Assembly (NCBI GenBank): GCA_013215145.1
Contig: JABSRP010000025.1
Location: 1 to 64,000, forward strand
DNA from: Pseudobacteriovorax sp.
Lineage (GTDB): Bacteria > Bdellovibrionota_B > Oligoflexia > Oligoflexales > Oligoflexaceae
DNA: 64,000 bases
Direction of reading: 5' to 3'
The notes beneath the pieces were generated by a model. It searched no databases. It was not told the origin of the DNA and saw only the letters and a list, made by a program, of their open reading frames with translations. The translations under genes and the position numbers were made by a program. The first letter of the stretch is position 1, and the number at the start of each line of letters is the position of its first letter. This document shows positions 8,507-17,810 of this stretch, piece by piece.

Positions 8507-8833
8507 CTAGAGAGCATCCTCAATCATTTTTTCAAGGCTTTGCGGAGGCTGTGCACCTACGGCAGAGTTTGTGATCTCACCACCTTTAAACATCGCTAGA
8601 TAAGGAATCGATCTAACGCCATATTTTGCCGAAATCTCTGGATTTTCATCCACATTCACCTTTGCAATCGTAACTTTGCCTTGATATTGCTCAGCAAGTT
8701 TTTCTAGAGCAGGAGCTATGGAGACACAAGGACCGCACCAGGGAGCCCAAAAATCTACCAATACCGGGTGATCGGAATTGAGAACTTGTTCGCTAAAATT
8801 TGCTTCGCCGACTGATTTTGTATAATTACTCAT
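8507..8833 (-). CDS. trxA: Thioredoxin
   Basis: This is a 108-residue cytosolic thioredoxin of standard length that reduces protein disulfides using thioredoxin reductase. The redox centre WCGPC is at residues 32-36, preceded by VLVDFWAP. The cis-proline region is VRSIPYLAMF near residue 75, with the usual GA(Q) turn before the last helix. It is transcribed alone on the minus strand from a promoter near 8856-8883. Confidence 0.95.
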   Translation of the reverse strand: MSNYTKSVGEANFSEQVLNSDHPVLVDFWAPWCGPCVSIAPALEKLAEQYQGKVTIAKVNVDENPEISAKYGVRSIPYLAMFKGGEITNSAVGAQPPQSLEKMIEDAL

Positions 8834-8855
8834 AAGTTACAACCTTTGCAGACTC

Positions 8856-8883
8856 ATTATATGACCTCTTTAACCTAATACAA
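8856..8883 (-). promoter_or_regulatory. Putative sigma-70 promoter of trxA
   Basis: On the minus strand a perfect -10 TATAAT (8856-8861) lies 16 bases from TTGTAT (8878-8883), which matches the -35 consensus at four of six positions. The ATG of trxA is 23 bases downstream of the -10. TTGACA/TTGACC further upstream is too distant to pair with this -10. Confidence 0.5.
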
Positions 8884-8957
8884 GATCGGTCAATGTCAAG
8901 GCCCCCTTAAGCAGGAGCCGGAAAAATACCCTCTTATGAAATTCTCATGAGACCTTA

Positions 8958-9866
8958 CTAGTCGACTAACTTCGGATCTAAAGCGTCTCGCAGAGCATCG
9001 CCAATCACATTGAGTGAGTAGATCAGAATAAACATAGCGATAGAAACACCAACTAATGGCCACCAAATAGAATTGACTAGCTCACCACTGGCATCTTGGA
9101 TCATTGTCCCCCAACTTGCGCCATCCTGAATCCCGACACCGATATAGGTCAAGATCACCTCAGATTTGATTGCGTTTAGTGTTGAGAGTGACGCCGTGAT
9201 AATCGCCAGATGAAACACATTTGGCAGAATGTGTTTAAATAGAATCCGTCCATGATTTCCGCCGATCAGCTTGACCGCAAGGACATACTCACGGTTCTTA
9301 TGCTTCATCACCTCTCCTCGAACCAAACGGCACAAGCCAATCCAGCCCACAGAACCCATAGCGATACAGATAGGAATGATACCTTTACCAAGAACGTAAG
9401 AGATACCAATCACCAAAAGGATATAGGGAATCGAAGATAAAACAGAGTACAACCAGACGATAAAGGTATCAATCTTTCCGCCGTAATACCCAGCAATGAG
9501 CCCTGTGATGACACCAATCGGAATAGAGATGCCGGTAACGACAACCCCAATAGTGATAGCGGTTCTTGTTCCAATAAGGATTTTGTAGAGGATCGAACGC
9601 CCAAAGATGTCCGTACCTAAGATTTTAGCAAAGCTCAATGAGGGTGGCTCATAAGATCCCCCAACCCTTTCCTGAAAGTCTGGTAGAAGCCCAAGGTAGC
9701 CTAGAGCTGCAATGAGAAAATAGATTAGTGCCACGACAAAACATGCCACGACAAATTTCTTTTTGATGAGTTTACGAAACGCCCTTTTCCCCAGGCTTTC
9801 GCCACCTTGTTCGGTAGCGACTTGCTGCGTGCTTGCTCCTGGGCTTGTTTCTAACGTTGCCGACAT
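8958..9866 (-). CDS. oppC: Oligopeptide ABC transporter permease (OppC/DppC type)
   Basis: This 302-residue inner-membrane permease is the last gene of a five-gene peptide importer operon. It has an N-terminal helix near residue 40 and five further helices. The coupling motif EYVLAVKLIGGNHGRILFKHILPN (EAA loop) lies near residues 189-212, and GTDIFGRSIL near 84 is an OppC/DppC hallmark. It follows the OppB-type gene with a 22-base gap. Substrate preference (di- or oligopeptide, nickel) cannot be read from sequence. Confidence 0.9.
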   Translation of the reverse strand: MSATLETSPGASTQQVATEQGGESLGKRAFRKLIKKKFVVACFVVALIYFLIAALGYLGLLPDFQERVGGSYEPPSLSFAKILGTDIFGRSILYKILIGTRTAITIGVVVTGISIPIGVITGLIAGYYGGKIDTFIVWLYSVLSSIPYILLVIGISYVLGKGIIPICIAMGSVGWIGLCRLVRGEVMKHKNREYVLAVKLIGGNHGRILFKHILPNVFHLAIITASLSTLNAIKSEVILTYIGVGIQDGASWGTMIQDASGELVNSIWWPLVGVSIAMFILIYSLNVIGDALRDALDPKLVD

Positions 9867-9888
9867 AGTGTTATCACTCTCTTGTTGC

Positions 9889-10821
9889 TTAGTTCAGTTG
9901 TACCCTTGGATCCACGTAGGCATACAAAATATCTGTAATTAAGTTAAAAAACGAATAGCCAATCGCAATCAGGATCGTAAGACCCTTGATGACGGGAAAG
10001 TCTCCATTCTGAATCGCACTGATAAGAATGTCCCCAATACCGGGAATCGAGAAAAACTTTTCCATCAAGAAAGCACCCATGATCAAAAATGGAATCCCAA
10101 TCACGGTATAGGTGATGATTGGTATCAAAGCGTTTTTCATAATGTGTTTGAATAGGATCCGCTTGGGTGCGCAGCCTTTAGCAAATGCTGTGCGGACATA
10201 GTCGGCTTTCGTTTCATCAAGGAAAAAGGTTCGGTACATCCTGATATCTGGTCCACAACTGACGACAATAATCACAATCCAAGGCAGTAATAAATACTGA
10301 ATCGAATCAAGTCCCGGCGCAAAACCATTGATCGGAAAAAGGTCCATGCCATAAGCAAGAACGTACTGGAAGGTCAAAATATAGACCAGATACGATATAC
10401 TCATAGCCGCAACAAAGACTACGGTACTGTACTTATCGATCCAAGAGCCCCGATAAAACGCAATCAACACCGCAATGGAGAGATTAATGAGAATACCAAA
10501 GAAGTACGGCGGAGCCGTAAGGGACAGCGAGACCAACGCTCCCTCGGCAAACACAGTCGATAACTGATCGCCTGTGTTAAAGGATCGACCAAAATCAAAC
10601 GTCACAATTTGTTTGAGGAAGATCCCATATTGTACAATCAAAGGCTTATCGAGATTCCATTGCTTACGCAGCTCCTCGATAGCCTCCGGACTGGCGTGAT
10701 TGCCTAACTTCACCCGAACGGGGTCTTCGCCTACCGCCGTAAATAGGACGAAAACTAGTATAGAAACCCCCAGCAAAATGGGGATCATCTGCAATACCCG
10801 TCTAATAATATAAGCTAGCAT
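9889..10821 (-). CDS. oppB: Oligopeptide ABC transporter permease (OppB/DppB type)
   Basis: This 310-residue permease partners OppC. The N-terminal MLAYIIRRVLQMIPILLGVSILVF is the standard OppB/DppB first helix. The EAA loop is in DYVRTAFAKGCAPKRILFKHIMKN near residues 205-228, followed by MEKFFSIPGIGDILISAI and the C-terminal helix. The gene lies 9 bases after oppA. It is the inner-membrane channel half. Confidence 0.92.
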   Translation of the reverse strand: MLAYIIRRVLQMIPILLGVSILVFVLFTAVGEDPVRVKLGNHASPEAIEELRKQWNLDKPLIVQYGIFLKQIVTFDFGRSFNTGDQLSTVFAEGALVSLSLTAPPYFFGILINLSIAVLIAFYRGSWIDKYSTVVFVAAMSISYLVYILTFQYVLAYGMDLFPINGFAPGLDSIQYLLLPWIVIIVVSCGPDIRMYRTFFLDETKADYVRTAFAKGCAPKRILFKHIMKNALIPIITYTVIGIPFLIMGAFLMEKFFSIPGIGDILISAIQNGDFPVIKGLTILIAIGYSFFNLITDILYAYVDPRVQLN

Positions 10822-10830
10822 GCCGTCACC

Positions 10831-12621
10831 TTAATTCTGTTTCAGTCTTAAATACTTGTAAGGGAACTCGGCCATCAAGCTTCTCTTCGTATTGAGAACT
10901 TCTTTTTGGTACAGCTCAAACGATAGAGGGTGGAAGATCAATAGCACGGGAACTTCCTCTTTGATGATAGCGTTCATCTCCTCAAACATTTTATGTCGCT
11001 CGGGACCGTCTTCCATAAAACGGGTTTTATAGTAGAGCTCATCGTAGCGAGCATTATTGAAGTTACCATCGTTAGGACCTGGCGCTTTGTTCTTGCTGTA
11101 AAGCAGCTGATAGAAGTTTTCCGCATCGGGATAATCGGCACCCCAGCCTGCATCAGCAATCTGAAAGTTGCCCGATTCTGTTCGTTTAAGGAAGGCCGAG
11201 AAGGTTTGGAAGTTAGCTTTCACCTTTAAACCGATTTGTTCCCACTCATTGCGGAAGTACTCGAATTGCTGACGGGTATCTTTGTTGGTAGCACGGTACT
11301 CCACAGTGATTTCTGGAGCCCCTTTGCCACCAGGAAATCCTGCCTCTTCAAGTTTCTTCTTAGCTAGCTCGCGATTTTGCTTAAACCACTCAGCCTTAGT
11401 TTGCTCTTCACCACCAGAGATTGGTGGAGGCACAATAGAATTTGCCGGCAGTCCACGACCGTTATACATAAGATCGATATACCCCTGGGTATTCATTGCA
11501 AGGGCCATAGCCTGTCGTAAGGCCTTATTCTTGCCGATAATGGGATCTTCCATGTTAAATTTCATGTACCAAGTAGACAAAAATGGCTCTGTTACCATAT
11601 TGATCTTATTCGACCATTCATCATTGAGAGAAAAGGTGCCGTCAGGATTTTTAACGGCCATGTTATTGAACTCGTCTTTGTTCATTTTGATCCAGTGCAT
11701 CTGACCCTTTTTGAATTTCAGCATGGCTGGCTGCAACTCTTCAATCAGTGGCAAGTGGATTTCGTCGATAAAGGGTACTTTTTTGCCAGCATCGGCTAGC
11801 AGTCCTGCTTCTTTGTCGCCTGCAACACCTTCTGTAGGATAGGTCATGTGATATTTGTCGTGTTTAGCAAGGATGTGAGTCCCCCGACGCGAAAGCTGCT
11901 TCATGTAGTAAGGGCCCGTACCAATCGGGTGTTTTTGAAAATCCTCTCCATACTTCTCTACCACTTCACGAGGAACGATAGACATTCCTGTAAATGCAAG
12001 CGGGTAAAGGGCAAGTGGGTTCTCAAAGGTAAATTTAATCGAAAGGGTATGAGAATCAATCTTTTTGAGACCTTCAATTTCCATACTGTCATATTTAAAG
12101 GTCTTGCCTGCTTTCTTTGAAGCTTCGCGGAACTCGTCCATGCCAACAACATACCCTTTGATCAAGGTGTAGCTTAAATTATTGACATTGTTATCAGCGA
12201 AACGCTTGAAAGAAAAAATCACATCATCAGCATTCATCTCGCGGCCTTTGCCGCCGGGAAATACTTCATGATCGTGAAAGAAGACTCCTTTGCGCAACTT
12301 GAGAAGATAGGTCACCTTATCTTCTTGTTTGATTGGCATTTCTGATAGGAGGTTTGGCTCTAGTTCGTAGGGACGCTTTAGGTAGTGATATTGAAGAAGG
12401 GTATCATATAAGTTTTGAACCATTTGGGCTGAAGCCTGATCAAACTGCCTAGCAGGATCCAAAGATCGCTCGGCTGATGTCCGGCGATGGTAAAGGATAT
12501 TCTCAGCTTTTTTATCGCTTTTTACTTCGCTACCTTCGTTATCTTTCTTTTTTGTACAGCTTACACCGCCAAACAAACTTGCTAACAAAACACCTGCTAC
12601 AAAGGATTTTTTGAGCTTCAT
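10831..12621 (-). CDS. oppA: Peptide ABC transporter substrate-binding lipoprotein
   Basis: This 596-residue SBP family 5 protein captures peptides in the periplasm. Residues 1-23 form a lipoprotein signal with lipobox FGGVSC, so it should be membrane-anchored. The family-5 signature region RTSAERSLDPARQFD... and the later sequence MNADDVIFSFKRF (near 125) are clear. The stop overlaps nothing downstream, and its ATG overlaps the stop of the preceding oppF-like gene by one base. At 596 residues it is longer than E. coli OppA (about 543). Confidence 0.9.
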   Translation of the reverse strand: MKLKKSFVAGVLLASLFGGVSCTKKKDNEGSEVKSDKKAENILYHRRTSAERSLDPARQFDQASAQMVQNLYDTLLQYHYLKRPYELEPNLLSEMPIKQEDKVTYLLKLRKGVFFHDHEVFPGGKGREMNADDVIFSFKRFADNNVNNLSYTLIKGYVVGMDEFREASKKAGKTFKYDSMEIEGLKKIDSHTLSIKFTFENPLALYPLAFTGMSIVPREVVEKYGEDFQKHPIGTGPYYMKQLSRRGTHILAKHDKYHMTYPTEGVAGDKEAGLLADAGKKVPFIDEIHLPLIEELQPAMLKFKKGQMHWIKMNKDEFNNMAVKNPDGTFSLNDEWSNKINMVTEPFLSTWYMKFNMEDPIIGKNKALRQAMALAMNTQGYIDLMYNGRGLPANSIVPPPISGGEEQTKAEWFKQNRELAKKKLEEAGFPGGKGAPEITVEYRATNKDTRQQFEYFRNEWEQIGLKVKANFQTFSAFLKRTESGNFQIADAGWGADYPDAENFYQLLYSKNKAPGPNDGNFNNARYDELYYKTRFMEDGPERHKMFEEMNAIIKEEVPVLLIFHPLSFELYQKEVLNTKRSLMAEFPYKYLRLKQN

Positions 12622-13616
12622 CAGTGAGCCTCCTTATTAATTTCTTCTGCTAGATGACACGCAACCTGGTGATCAGAGTTATTCTTACTGGGGGTGAGCC
12701 GCGGTAATTCGTTTTTACAGCGATCTGTGACATGCACACACCTTGTATGAAACGGACAACCCGATGGAGGTCGACTTGGACTAGGAACTTCACCTTCAAG
12801 AATGAAAGGCTCAGATTTTCGAGTCGGATCTGGAATGGGAACTGATGACAGCAGCGCTTTTGTATAAGGATGCATAGGAGCTGTATTTATGTCTTTCGAA
12901 CTTGCCAGCTCAACTACACGGCCTAGGTACATGACCGCTATTCGATCAGAAATATACTTTACAACCGTTAAGTCGTGAGAGATGAAAACATAAGTGAGCT
13001 TAAGCTTTTTTTGGAGATCGATCAGAAGATTCAATACCTGCGATTGGATCGAAACATCTAGTGCAGATACCGCCTCATCGCATACGATGACACTAGGATT
13101 CAATGTCAAAGCTCTAGCGATTCCAATTCTCTGTCGTTGACCACCACTAAACTCATGAGGAAATTTATGAATATCAGAAACCCGCAGACCAACGACCTTG
13201 ACGATCTCTTCAATCCTAGCCCGCCTTTCTTCGGCACTGCCCATATTGTGCAGCACCAGTGGCTCTTCTAAGATGTCTTGGATGGTCATTCGTGGGTTTA
13301 GTGAGGCGTAGGGGTCTTGGAAGATCATTTGGATTTCGCGGCGCATGTCCTTAAGTGGTTCGCCTTCCAAATGAGCAATGTCTTTGCCGCGGAATGAGAC
13401 GGTCCCCGAGGTCGGTTCGTACAACCGCACCATAGTGCGACCCAATGTAGATTTACCGCAACCAGACTCGCCTACAACGCCAAAGGTTTCCCCTGACAGT
13501 AGAGTGAAACTAACATCATTAACAGCATACACATGCCCTACGGGCCGACGCAGCAGGCCTCCCATAATAGGAAAGTGCATATTGAGGTTCTTCACTTCTA
13601 ATAACTTTTCGCTCAT
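12621..13616 (-). CDS. oppF: Oligopeptide ABC transporter ATPase (OppF/DppF type)
   Basis: This 331-residue ATPase has Walker [10 protein letters not shown] near residue 49, signature FSGGQRQRIGIARAL near 160, Walker B VIVCDEAVSALDVS near 180, and the C-terminal peptide-transporter extension with cysteines GCPFHTRCVHVTDRC, which in relatives binds an iron-sulfur cluster. It overlaps the OppD-type gene by four bases and abuts oppA, so the operon is tightly coupled. Confidence 0.93.
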   Translation of the reverse strand: MSEKLLEVKNLNMHFPIMGGLLRRPVGHVYAVNDVSFTLLSGETFGVVGESGCGKSTLGRTMVRLYEPTSGTVSFRGKDIAHLEGEPLKDMRREIQMIFQDPYASLNPRMTIQDILEEPLVLHNMGSAEERRARIEEIVKVVGLRVSDIHKFPHEFSGGQRQRIGIARALTLNPSVIVCDEAVSALDVSIQSQVLNLLIDLQKKLKLTYVFISHDLTVVKYISDRIAVMYLGRVVELASSKDINTAPMHPYTKALLSSVPIPDPTRKSEPFILEGEVPSPSRPPSGCPFHTRCVHVTDRCKNELPRLTPSKNNSDHQVACHLAEEINKEAH

Positions 13617-14611
13617 GCTTTAGAAGCTCCCTTTATCTTATGGCATGCGACTTGATGACCATCGGCAATATCTTCCATAACCGGTACATCTTTAAAGCAA
13701 CGCTCAGCAGCTAGTGAGCAGCGCGTATTGAATCGGCATCCATTTGGCAAGTTTTTTAGGCCCGGTACGGTACCCTCGATCGTATGAAGTTTCTGGTCCT
13801 TACTAATGTCGAGTGTTGGAATCGAGCGGATAAGACCTTTGGTGTAAGGGTGCTGAGGATTAGCGAAGATCTCTTCGACCTTGGCATACTCAACCGCTTT
13901 ACCCGCATACATAACGACGACATAATCTGCGATTTCAGCCACGACACCGAGATCATGAGTAATAAATATGATCGAGGTTTGGTTCTTATTTTGAAGGTTT
14001 TTCATCAAGCGTAATATCTGCGCTTGAATCGTCACATCGAGGGCGGTCGTAGGCTCATCGGCGATCAGTAACTCGGGCTCACAAGCCAGAGCCATAGCAA
14101 TCACAATACGCTGCCGCATCCCACCTGAGAGCTGAAACGGATACTCATCAAGCCTTTTTTCAGCATCCGGAATACTGACCATTTCGAGCATGCGTAACGA
14201 AGCCTTGCGAGCTTCGCTACGAGACATTTTGCGATGAATACGAAAGACTTCTGAGATCTGATCACCAACGGTGAAAACAGGATTGAGCGCAGTCATGGGC
14301 TCTTGAAATATCATCGATATATCGTTACCCCGGATAGTCCTCATTTGCTCTTTATCGTTCTCTGCGATCTCAGCTAGATTTTTGCCTTTAAACAGGATCT
14401 CCCCGGATTCGATAAAGCCATTCGCTTCTTGGACGAGCCCCATGATAGACATGGCTGTGACGGACTTCCCACAGCCGGATTCGCCGACCACCGCTAGGGT
14501 TTTGCCAGGCGCAACACCGAAGCTGACTCCGTCAAGAGCTCGTATGATTCCGCCATCGGTCCGAAAGGCGGTTTGCAGGCGTTTAACTTCCAGCAAAGAT
14601 TGGGTTTCCAT
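13613..14611 (-). CDS. oppD: Oligopeptide ABC transporter ATPase (OppD/DppD type)
   Basis: This is the first gene of the operon. Walker [10 protein letters not shown], signature [15 protein letters not shown], Walker [15 protein letters not shown] and the C-terminal cysteine extension [14 protein letters not shown] are all present. The frame opens at 14632, but the ATG at 14611 ([10 protein letters not shown]) has a GGGG motif about ten bases upstream and starts where relatives start. The operon order D-F-A-B-C places the binding protein between ATPases and permeases. Confidence 0.9.
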   Translation of the reverse strand: METQSLLEVKRLQTAFRTDGGIIRALDGVSFGVAPGKTLAVVGESGCGKSVTAMSIMGLVQEANGFIESGEILFKGKNLAEIAENDKEQMRTIRGNDISMIFQEPMTALNPVFTVGDQISEVFRIHRKMSRSEARKASLRMLEMVSIPDAEKRLDEYPFQLSGGMRQRIVIAMALACEPELLIADEPTTALDVTIQAQILRLMKNLQNKNQTSIIFITHDLGVVAEIADYVVVMYAGKAVEYAKVEEIFANPQHPYTKGLIRSIPTLDISKDQKLHTIEGTVPGLKNLPNGCRFNTRCSLAAERCFKDVPVMEDIADGHQVACHKIKGASKA

Positions 14612-14875
14612 GAATACTTGCCCCGTCATCATTACACGTTATGCAATAGCAATGCTATCTCTTCTAATCTATTTCCAGGACTTGTGCAATTAGGATGCAC
14701 AGCCAACCATGAAAGCTACGCTGCTTTTTGGTTCTTTGTGAGCATTTTTTTGTCAGATGTGCTATCTATGACTAATATCTAGTATCTTAAGATTAGCCAC
14801 TATTGCAGTAGATATCTTAAGCAAAAAAGGCTAAAAGTAAGACTGAGCTGATTGGAATAGTATCAAGGAGTTAAC

Positions 14876-16159
14876 GTGGAGCTAGGTGCTTTATTAGGGG
14901 TATTTCTTGCCGTTCGATTTGGGCAACACCTCGTGGAAAGATTTTTAGCGTACCTCAACAAAAAAACCTACGAGAACGAAAACAATTATAAGTATGCTGG
15001 CCGCGTCTTGAATATCGCCATAGACGATCTTAAAAAGACTCTTTCTTACAGCCGAGACAAGTATCAATTTGCTAGCATTCAGAGTTGGATCTCCATCGGC
15101 ATCACCCTTGGATTTATTGCTTTGGGAGGTCTCGGATGGGTTGAGCAAGCTGCTATCGGGCTAGCGGAGAGTTTCGGTTTTTCCGAAGCGGGCGGATCTG
15201 GTGCTATCGTTACCGGCTTGCTATTTTTGGGGCTCATATCTTTGCTCTCAGGAATCGTCAGCCTCCCGTTCGATTTATACTTTACCTTTGTTCTAGAAGA
15301 AAAACACGGTTTCAACAGACAAACCATCAAAGGGTTCATCTCTGATCGGATCAAGGGAATCATTATCGGATCAATTTTAGGTGGTTTAATTTTGTCGCTG
15401 ATTCTTTGGATCATGCAATCTTTCGCCACTTGGTGGCTGATTGCTTGGATTGCTGTTTTTGGATTTAGCCTTCTTACAGTCTGGCTTTACCCGACAGTTC
15501 TTGCCCCCATATTTAATAAGTTCGAACCTCTGCAAGAGGGCCCCCTGAAAGATCAAATTTATTCCCTTGCAAAAAAGGTTTCGTTTCAGGCCGACGGTAT
15601 CTCCATCATGGATGCTTCAACTCGTTCTTCCCATGGTAACGCTTACTTCACCGGTGTATTTGGCAAAAAGAAGATCGTCTTATTCGATACCCTTGTTAAG
15701 GCCATGAATGTCGAAGAGATTGTTGCTGTCTTAGCTCACGAACTAGGGCATTTTAAATTAAACCACATCCGTTGGAGTTTGGTCAGGAGCTTCTTCATGA
15801 CTGGTGTGATGTTTTATCTGATGAGCCTTTGTCTGCCGATTAACGAGCTTTATACTGCATTTGATATGCAGGCTGGGACATTTTATGGAGCCTTGGTGGT
15901 GTTTTCACTTTGGTTCAGCCCTATTAGTTTTCTGTTACAGCCGATCACAAATCTTATCTCAAGGCGTAATGAGTTTGCTGCCGACGCCTTTGCTCTTAAG
16001 AATGTTGAAAACGGGCGCCGGCTAGGTGACGCCTTATTGAAATTGCGGGAGAATAGTCATGTTATGCCAATTTCTCATCCCGCCTTTTCTGCTGTCTACC
16101 ATTCGCATCCGCCTCTACTTGAGAGATTGAAGGCTATGGGTTACATTGATAAATCCTAG
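14876..16159 (+). CDS. M48 family (Ste24-like) zinc metalloprotease, membrane bound
   Basis: The 427-residue protein has an N-terminal CAAX-protease-1 type domain with about five helices, then a peptidase M48 domain. The zinc motif HELGH is near residue 288 (VAVLAHELGHFKLNH), and a third ligand glutamate lies in RRNEFAADAFAL near 365. It should process membrane or secreted proteins at the inner membrane. GTG 14876 follows AAGGAG. The gene sits just upstream of lexA with a 20-base gap, so cotranscription is likely. Confidence 0.88.
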   Translation: MELGALLGVFLAVRFGQHLVERFLAYLNKKTYENENNYKYAGRVLNIAIDDLKKTLSYSRDKYQFASIQSWISIGITLGFIALGGLGWVEQAAIGLAESFGFSEAGGSGAIVTGLLFLGLISLLSGIVSLPFDLYFTFVLEEKHGFNRQTIKGFISDRIKGIIIGSILGGLILSLILWIMQSFATWWLIAWIAVFGFSLLTVWLYPTVLAPIFNKFEPLQEGPLKDQIYSLAKKVSFQADGISIMDASTRSSHGNAYFTGVFGKKKIVLFDTLVKAMNVEEIVAVLAHELGHFKLNHIRWSLVRSFFMTGVMFYLMSLCLPINELYTAFDMQAGTFYGALVVFSLWFSPISFLLQPITNLISRRNEFAADAFALKNVENGRRLGDALLKLRENSHVMPISHPAFSAVYHSHPPLLERLKAMGYIDKS

Positions 16160-16179
16160 GGATTGAGGGGGATTATGCC

Positions 16180-16842
16180 ATGGAACGACTGACTTCGAGA
16201 CAGCAGAAAGCTTTTGACTTTATCCACAATCATACCAGCTCTAATGGATTTGCTCCGAGTTTGCGAGAGCTCTGCGAGCACATGGGCTACCGAGCCGTTG
16301 GCTCCGCCCAAGATGTCATAGCTTCCCTTAGGCGCAAGGGATATTTGGAAGTACCTGACCAGCAAAAGGCTCGCTCGTTGGCATTGACACGTCAAGCCAA
16401 ACAACTCAAACAACCTAGCTTTCAAAGCAGTTATGATGATAGCTCGATTGCCATCCCTAAATTAGGGTCCGTTCCGGCAGGTCATCCTGTAGAGCCCTTC
16501 GAAGACCCCAACCCTGACACACTTAAGATTGCCATCAGTTTTCTGCCACATCCTACCCCCGAATTGGACCAGCTATTTGCTGTTCAAGCTCAGGGTCTCA
16601 GCATGATTGGTGCCGGCATATTAGATGGCGACTGGCTCATTGTGAAGAACCAGAATTACGCCGAGCCATCGAGCATCGTGGTCGCACTGGTCGAAGGTTC
16701 CGCCACCGTCAAACGCTTGATGAAGACACAGAACGGTAGTTGGTTTTTACAGCCAGAGAACCCCGACTTTTCTCCAATTTTTGCCCATGAAGAGAACTTT
16801 GAGGTCATTGGTCAGGTCGTAGCCCTCCAACGCACCTACTAA
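16180..16842 (+). CDS. lexA: LexA repressor
   Basis: LexA represses SOS genes and self-cleaves when RecA filaments form. The 220-residue protein has a winged helix (residues 1-70, with SLRELCEHMGY), a cleavage site Ala100-Gly101 in GSVPAGHP, and the Ser141 / Lys178 catalytic dyad (GLSMIGAG; ATVKRL). The recognition helix (RAVGSAQDVIASLRRKG) differs from E. coli, which fits a non-E. coli operator. A candidate operator, TACCATA-N6-TATGGTA, precedes imuA and uvrA. I see no copy directly before lexA or the M48 gene. A TerB-like gene follows by 12 bases. Confidence 0.93.
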   Translation: MERLTSRQQKAFDFIHNHTSSNGFAPSLRELCEHMGYRAVGSAQDVIASLRRKGYLEVPDQQKARSLALTRQAKQLKQPSFQSSYDDSSIAIPKLGSVPAGHPVEPFEDPNPDTLKIAISFLPHPTPELDQLFAVQAQGLSMIGAGILDGDWLIVKNQNYAEPSSIVVALVEGSATVKRLMKTQNGSWFLQPENPDFSPIFAHEENFEVIGQVVALQRTY

Positions 16843-16854
16843 ATTGGGACGTCT

Positions 16855-17319
16855 ATGGTATTTTCAAAACTACAAAGCCTCATCAAAAATGCCCTCGCAG
16901 CGGAAGACGACTCTGTATCGGAAGATGAGAGCAAGAAACTTGCTATCTTTGGCATCTTATATGAGGCCGCTCGTTCGGATTTTCATGTCGCTGAAGAAGA
17001 GATGAACACCATCCGCGCGATCATGAATCGCTACTTTCAGATCTCTGATGATGAGTTTCTTAGCATCAAAGACAAGGCGGAGAAGATCCATGATGATAGT
17101 AGTGGGATGTTTCAAATCTCTCGCGATGTCAGGCAGCACCTCAACCGCGATGAGCGTTTGACGCTCCTAGACGAACTCTGGGAGATCGCCTTCGCCGATG
17201 GTGTCCTCGACCCCCACGAATCCATGATCATTCGACGTTTGGCCGACCTACTGGGCCTTGAGCATAAAGAGTTTATCGATAGCAAACTAAAGGTCTCTAC
17301 CAGAAAATCTTCTGAATGA
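16855..17319 (+). CDS. TerB-like protein
   Basis: The 154-residue, all-helical acidic protein resembles the TerB/DjlA-like domain. It has two similar halves (AIFGILYEAARSDFHVAEEE near 30-49 and ELWEIAFADGVLDPHESMII near 107-126) with the conserved Asp/Glu positions thought to bind metal. It is probably cytoplasmic. Its role is unknown; TerB domains occur in stress and membrane-associated systems. It follows lexA by 12 bases and may be cotranscribed. Its stop lies 18 bases before a 140-base perfect hairpin. Confidence 0.7.
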   Translation: MVFSKLQSLIKNALAAEDDSVSEDESKKLAIFGILYEAARSDFHVAEEEMNTIRAIMNRYFQISDDEFLSIKDKAEKIHDDSSGMFQISRDVRQHLNRDERLTLLDELWEIAFADGVLDPHESMIIRRLADLLGLEHKEFIDSKLKVSTRKSSE

Positions 17320-17336
17320 GAGGGTTTATAGAGTTC

Positions 17337-17476
17337 AAGCTCTCTGCCCTATATATGTCCGATAGACTTTGGGAAAACTTATGAAGCTGATCCTTGGTGT
17401 TTGTTTAATCGCGAAGCCTCCAGGGAAGCGTAATGTTTTCCCAAAGTCTATCGGACATATATAGGGCAGAGAGCTT
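17337..17476. repeat. Hairpin A: perfect 42-bp inverted repeat with 56-nt loop
   Basis: Left arm 17337-17378 and right arm 17435-17476 are exact reverse complements over 42 bases. The loop (17379-17434) is 56 nt. It begins TTATGAAGCTGATC and ends CCAGGGAAGCGTAAT, almost as in hairpin B, although the arms of A and B are unrelated beyond the innermost AAAAC/GTTTT. It lies just 3' of the TerB-like gene. I do not know this repeat family. Confidence 0.9.
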
Positions 17477-17599
17477 TATCAATGTTTTACTCGAACACGA
17501 TTTATTAGCCAAACAATATGATGATCTTCGTGGCATAATCACAGCAAACCTTAAAAGCCCTACTATTTATACTCGTATGACTTCAGTAATTGTCTATGG

Positions 17600-17733
17600 T
17601 CTCACCCCAATAAATTTCTCATTCAAGTCAGTAAAAACTTATGGAGCCGATCTCGTTGATCCAATTAGTAGTAAAATACCCAAGGAGGCGAAATGTTTTT
17701 ACTGACTTGAATGAGAAATTTATTGGGGTGAGA
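17600..17733. repeat. Hairpin B: perfect 39-bp inverted repeat with 56-nt loop
   Basis: Arms 17600-17638 and 17695-17733 are exact reverse complements over 39 bases. The loop (17639-17694) is again exactly 56 nt. It begins TTATGGAGCCGATC and ends CCAAGGAGGCGAAAT. Loop ends match hairpin A at 12 of 14 and 12 of 15 positions, while the loop centres and the arms differ. Confidence 0.9.
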
Positions 17734-17758
17734 GCTAAAAAATATCCAAACTATTTAA

Positions 17759-17789
17759 GTTAATGAGGACGCTTTTTTTCCGAAGTAAC
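17759..17789. repeat. 31-bp direct repeat, copy 1 (outside hairpin C)
   Basis: This 31-base sequence, beginning GTTAATGAGGACG and ending CCGAAGTAAC, is identical to 17874-17904. Similarity continues about eight bases further. Copy 1 lies outside hairpin C and copy 2 inside its loop. Confidence 0.9.
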
Positions 17790-17810
17790 ACCCACTCAAA
17801 AGAACAAATC

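Noticed and set aside
17433..17705. A 90-residue open frame spanning hairpins A and B
   Set aside because: It starts in the right arm of one hairpin and ends in the right arm of the other, has no ribosome binding site and no protein-like pattern. The reading frame is probably a by-product of the repeats.
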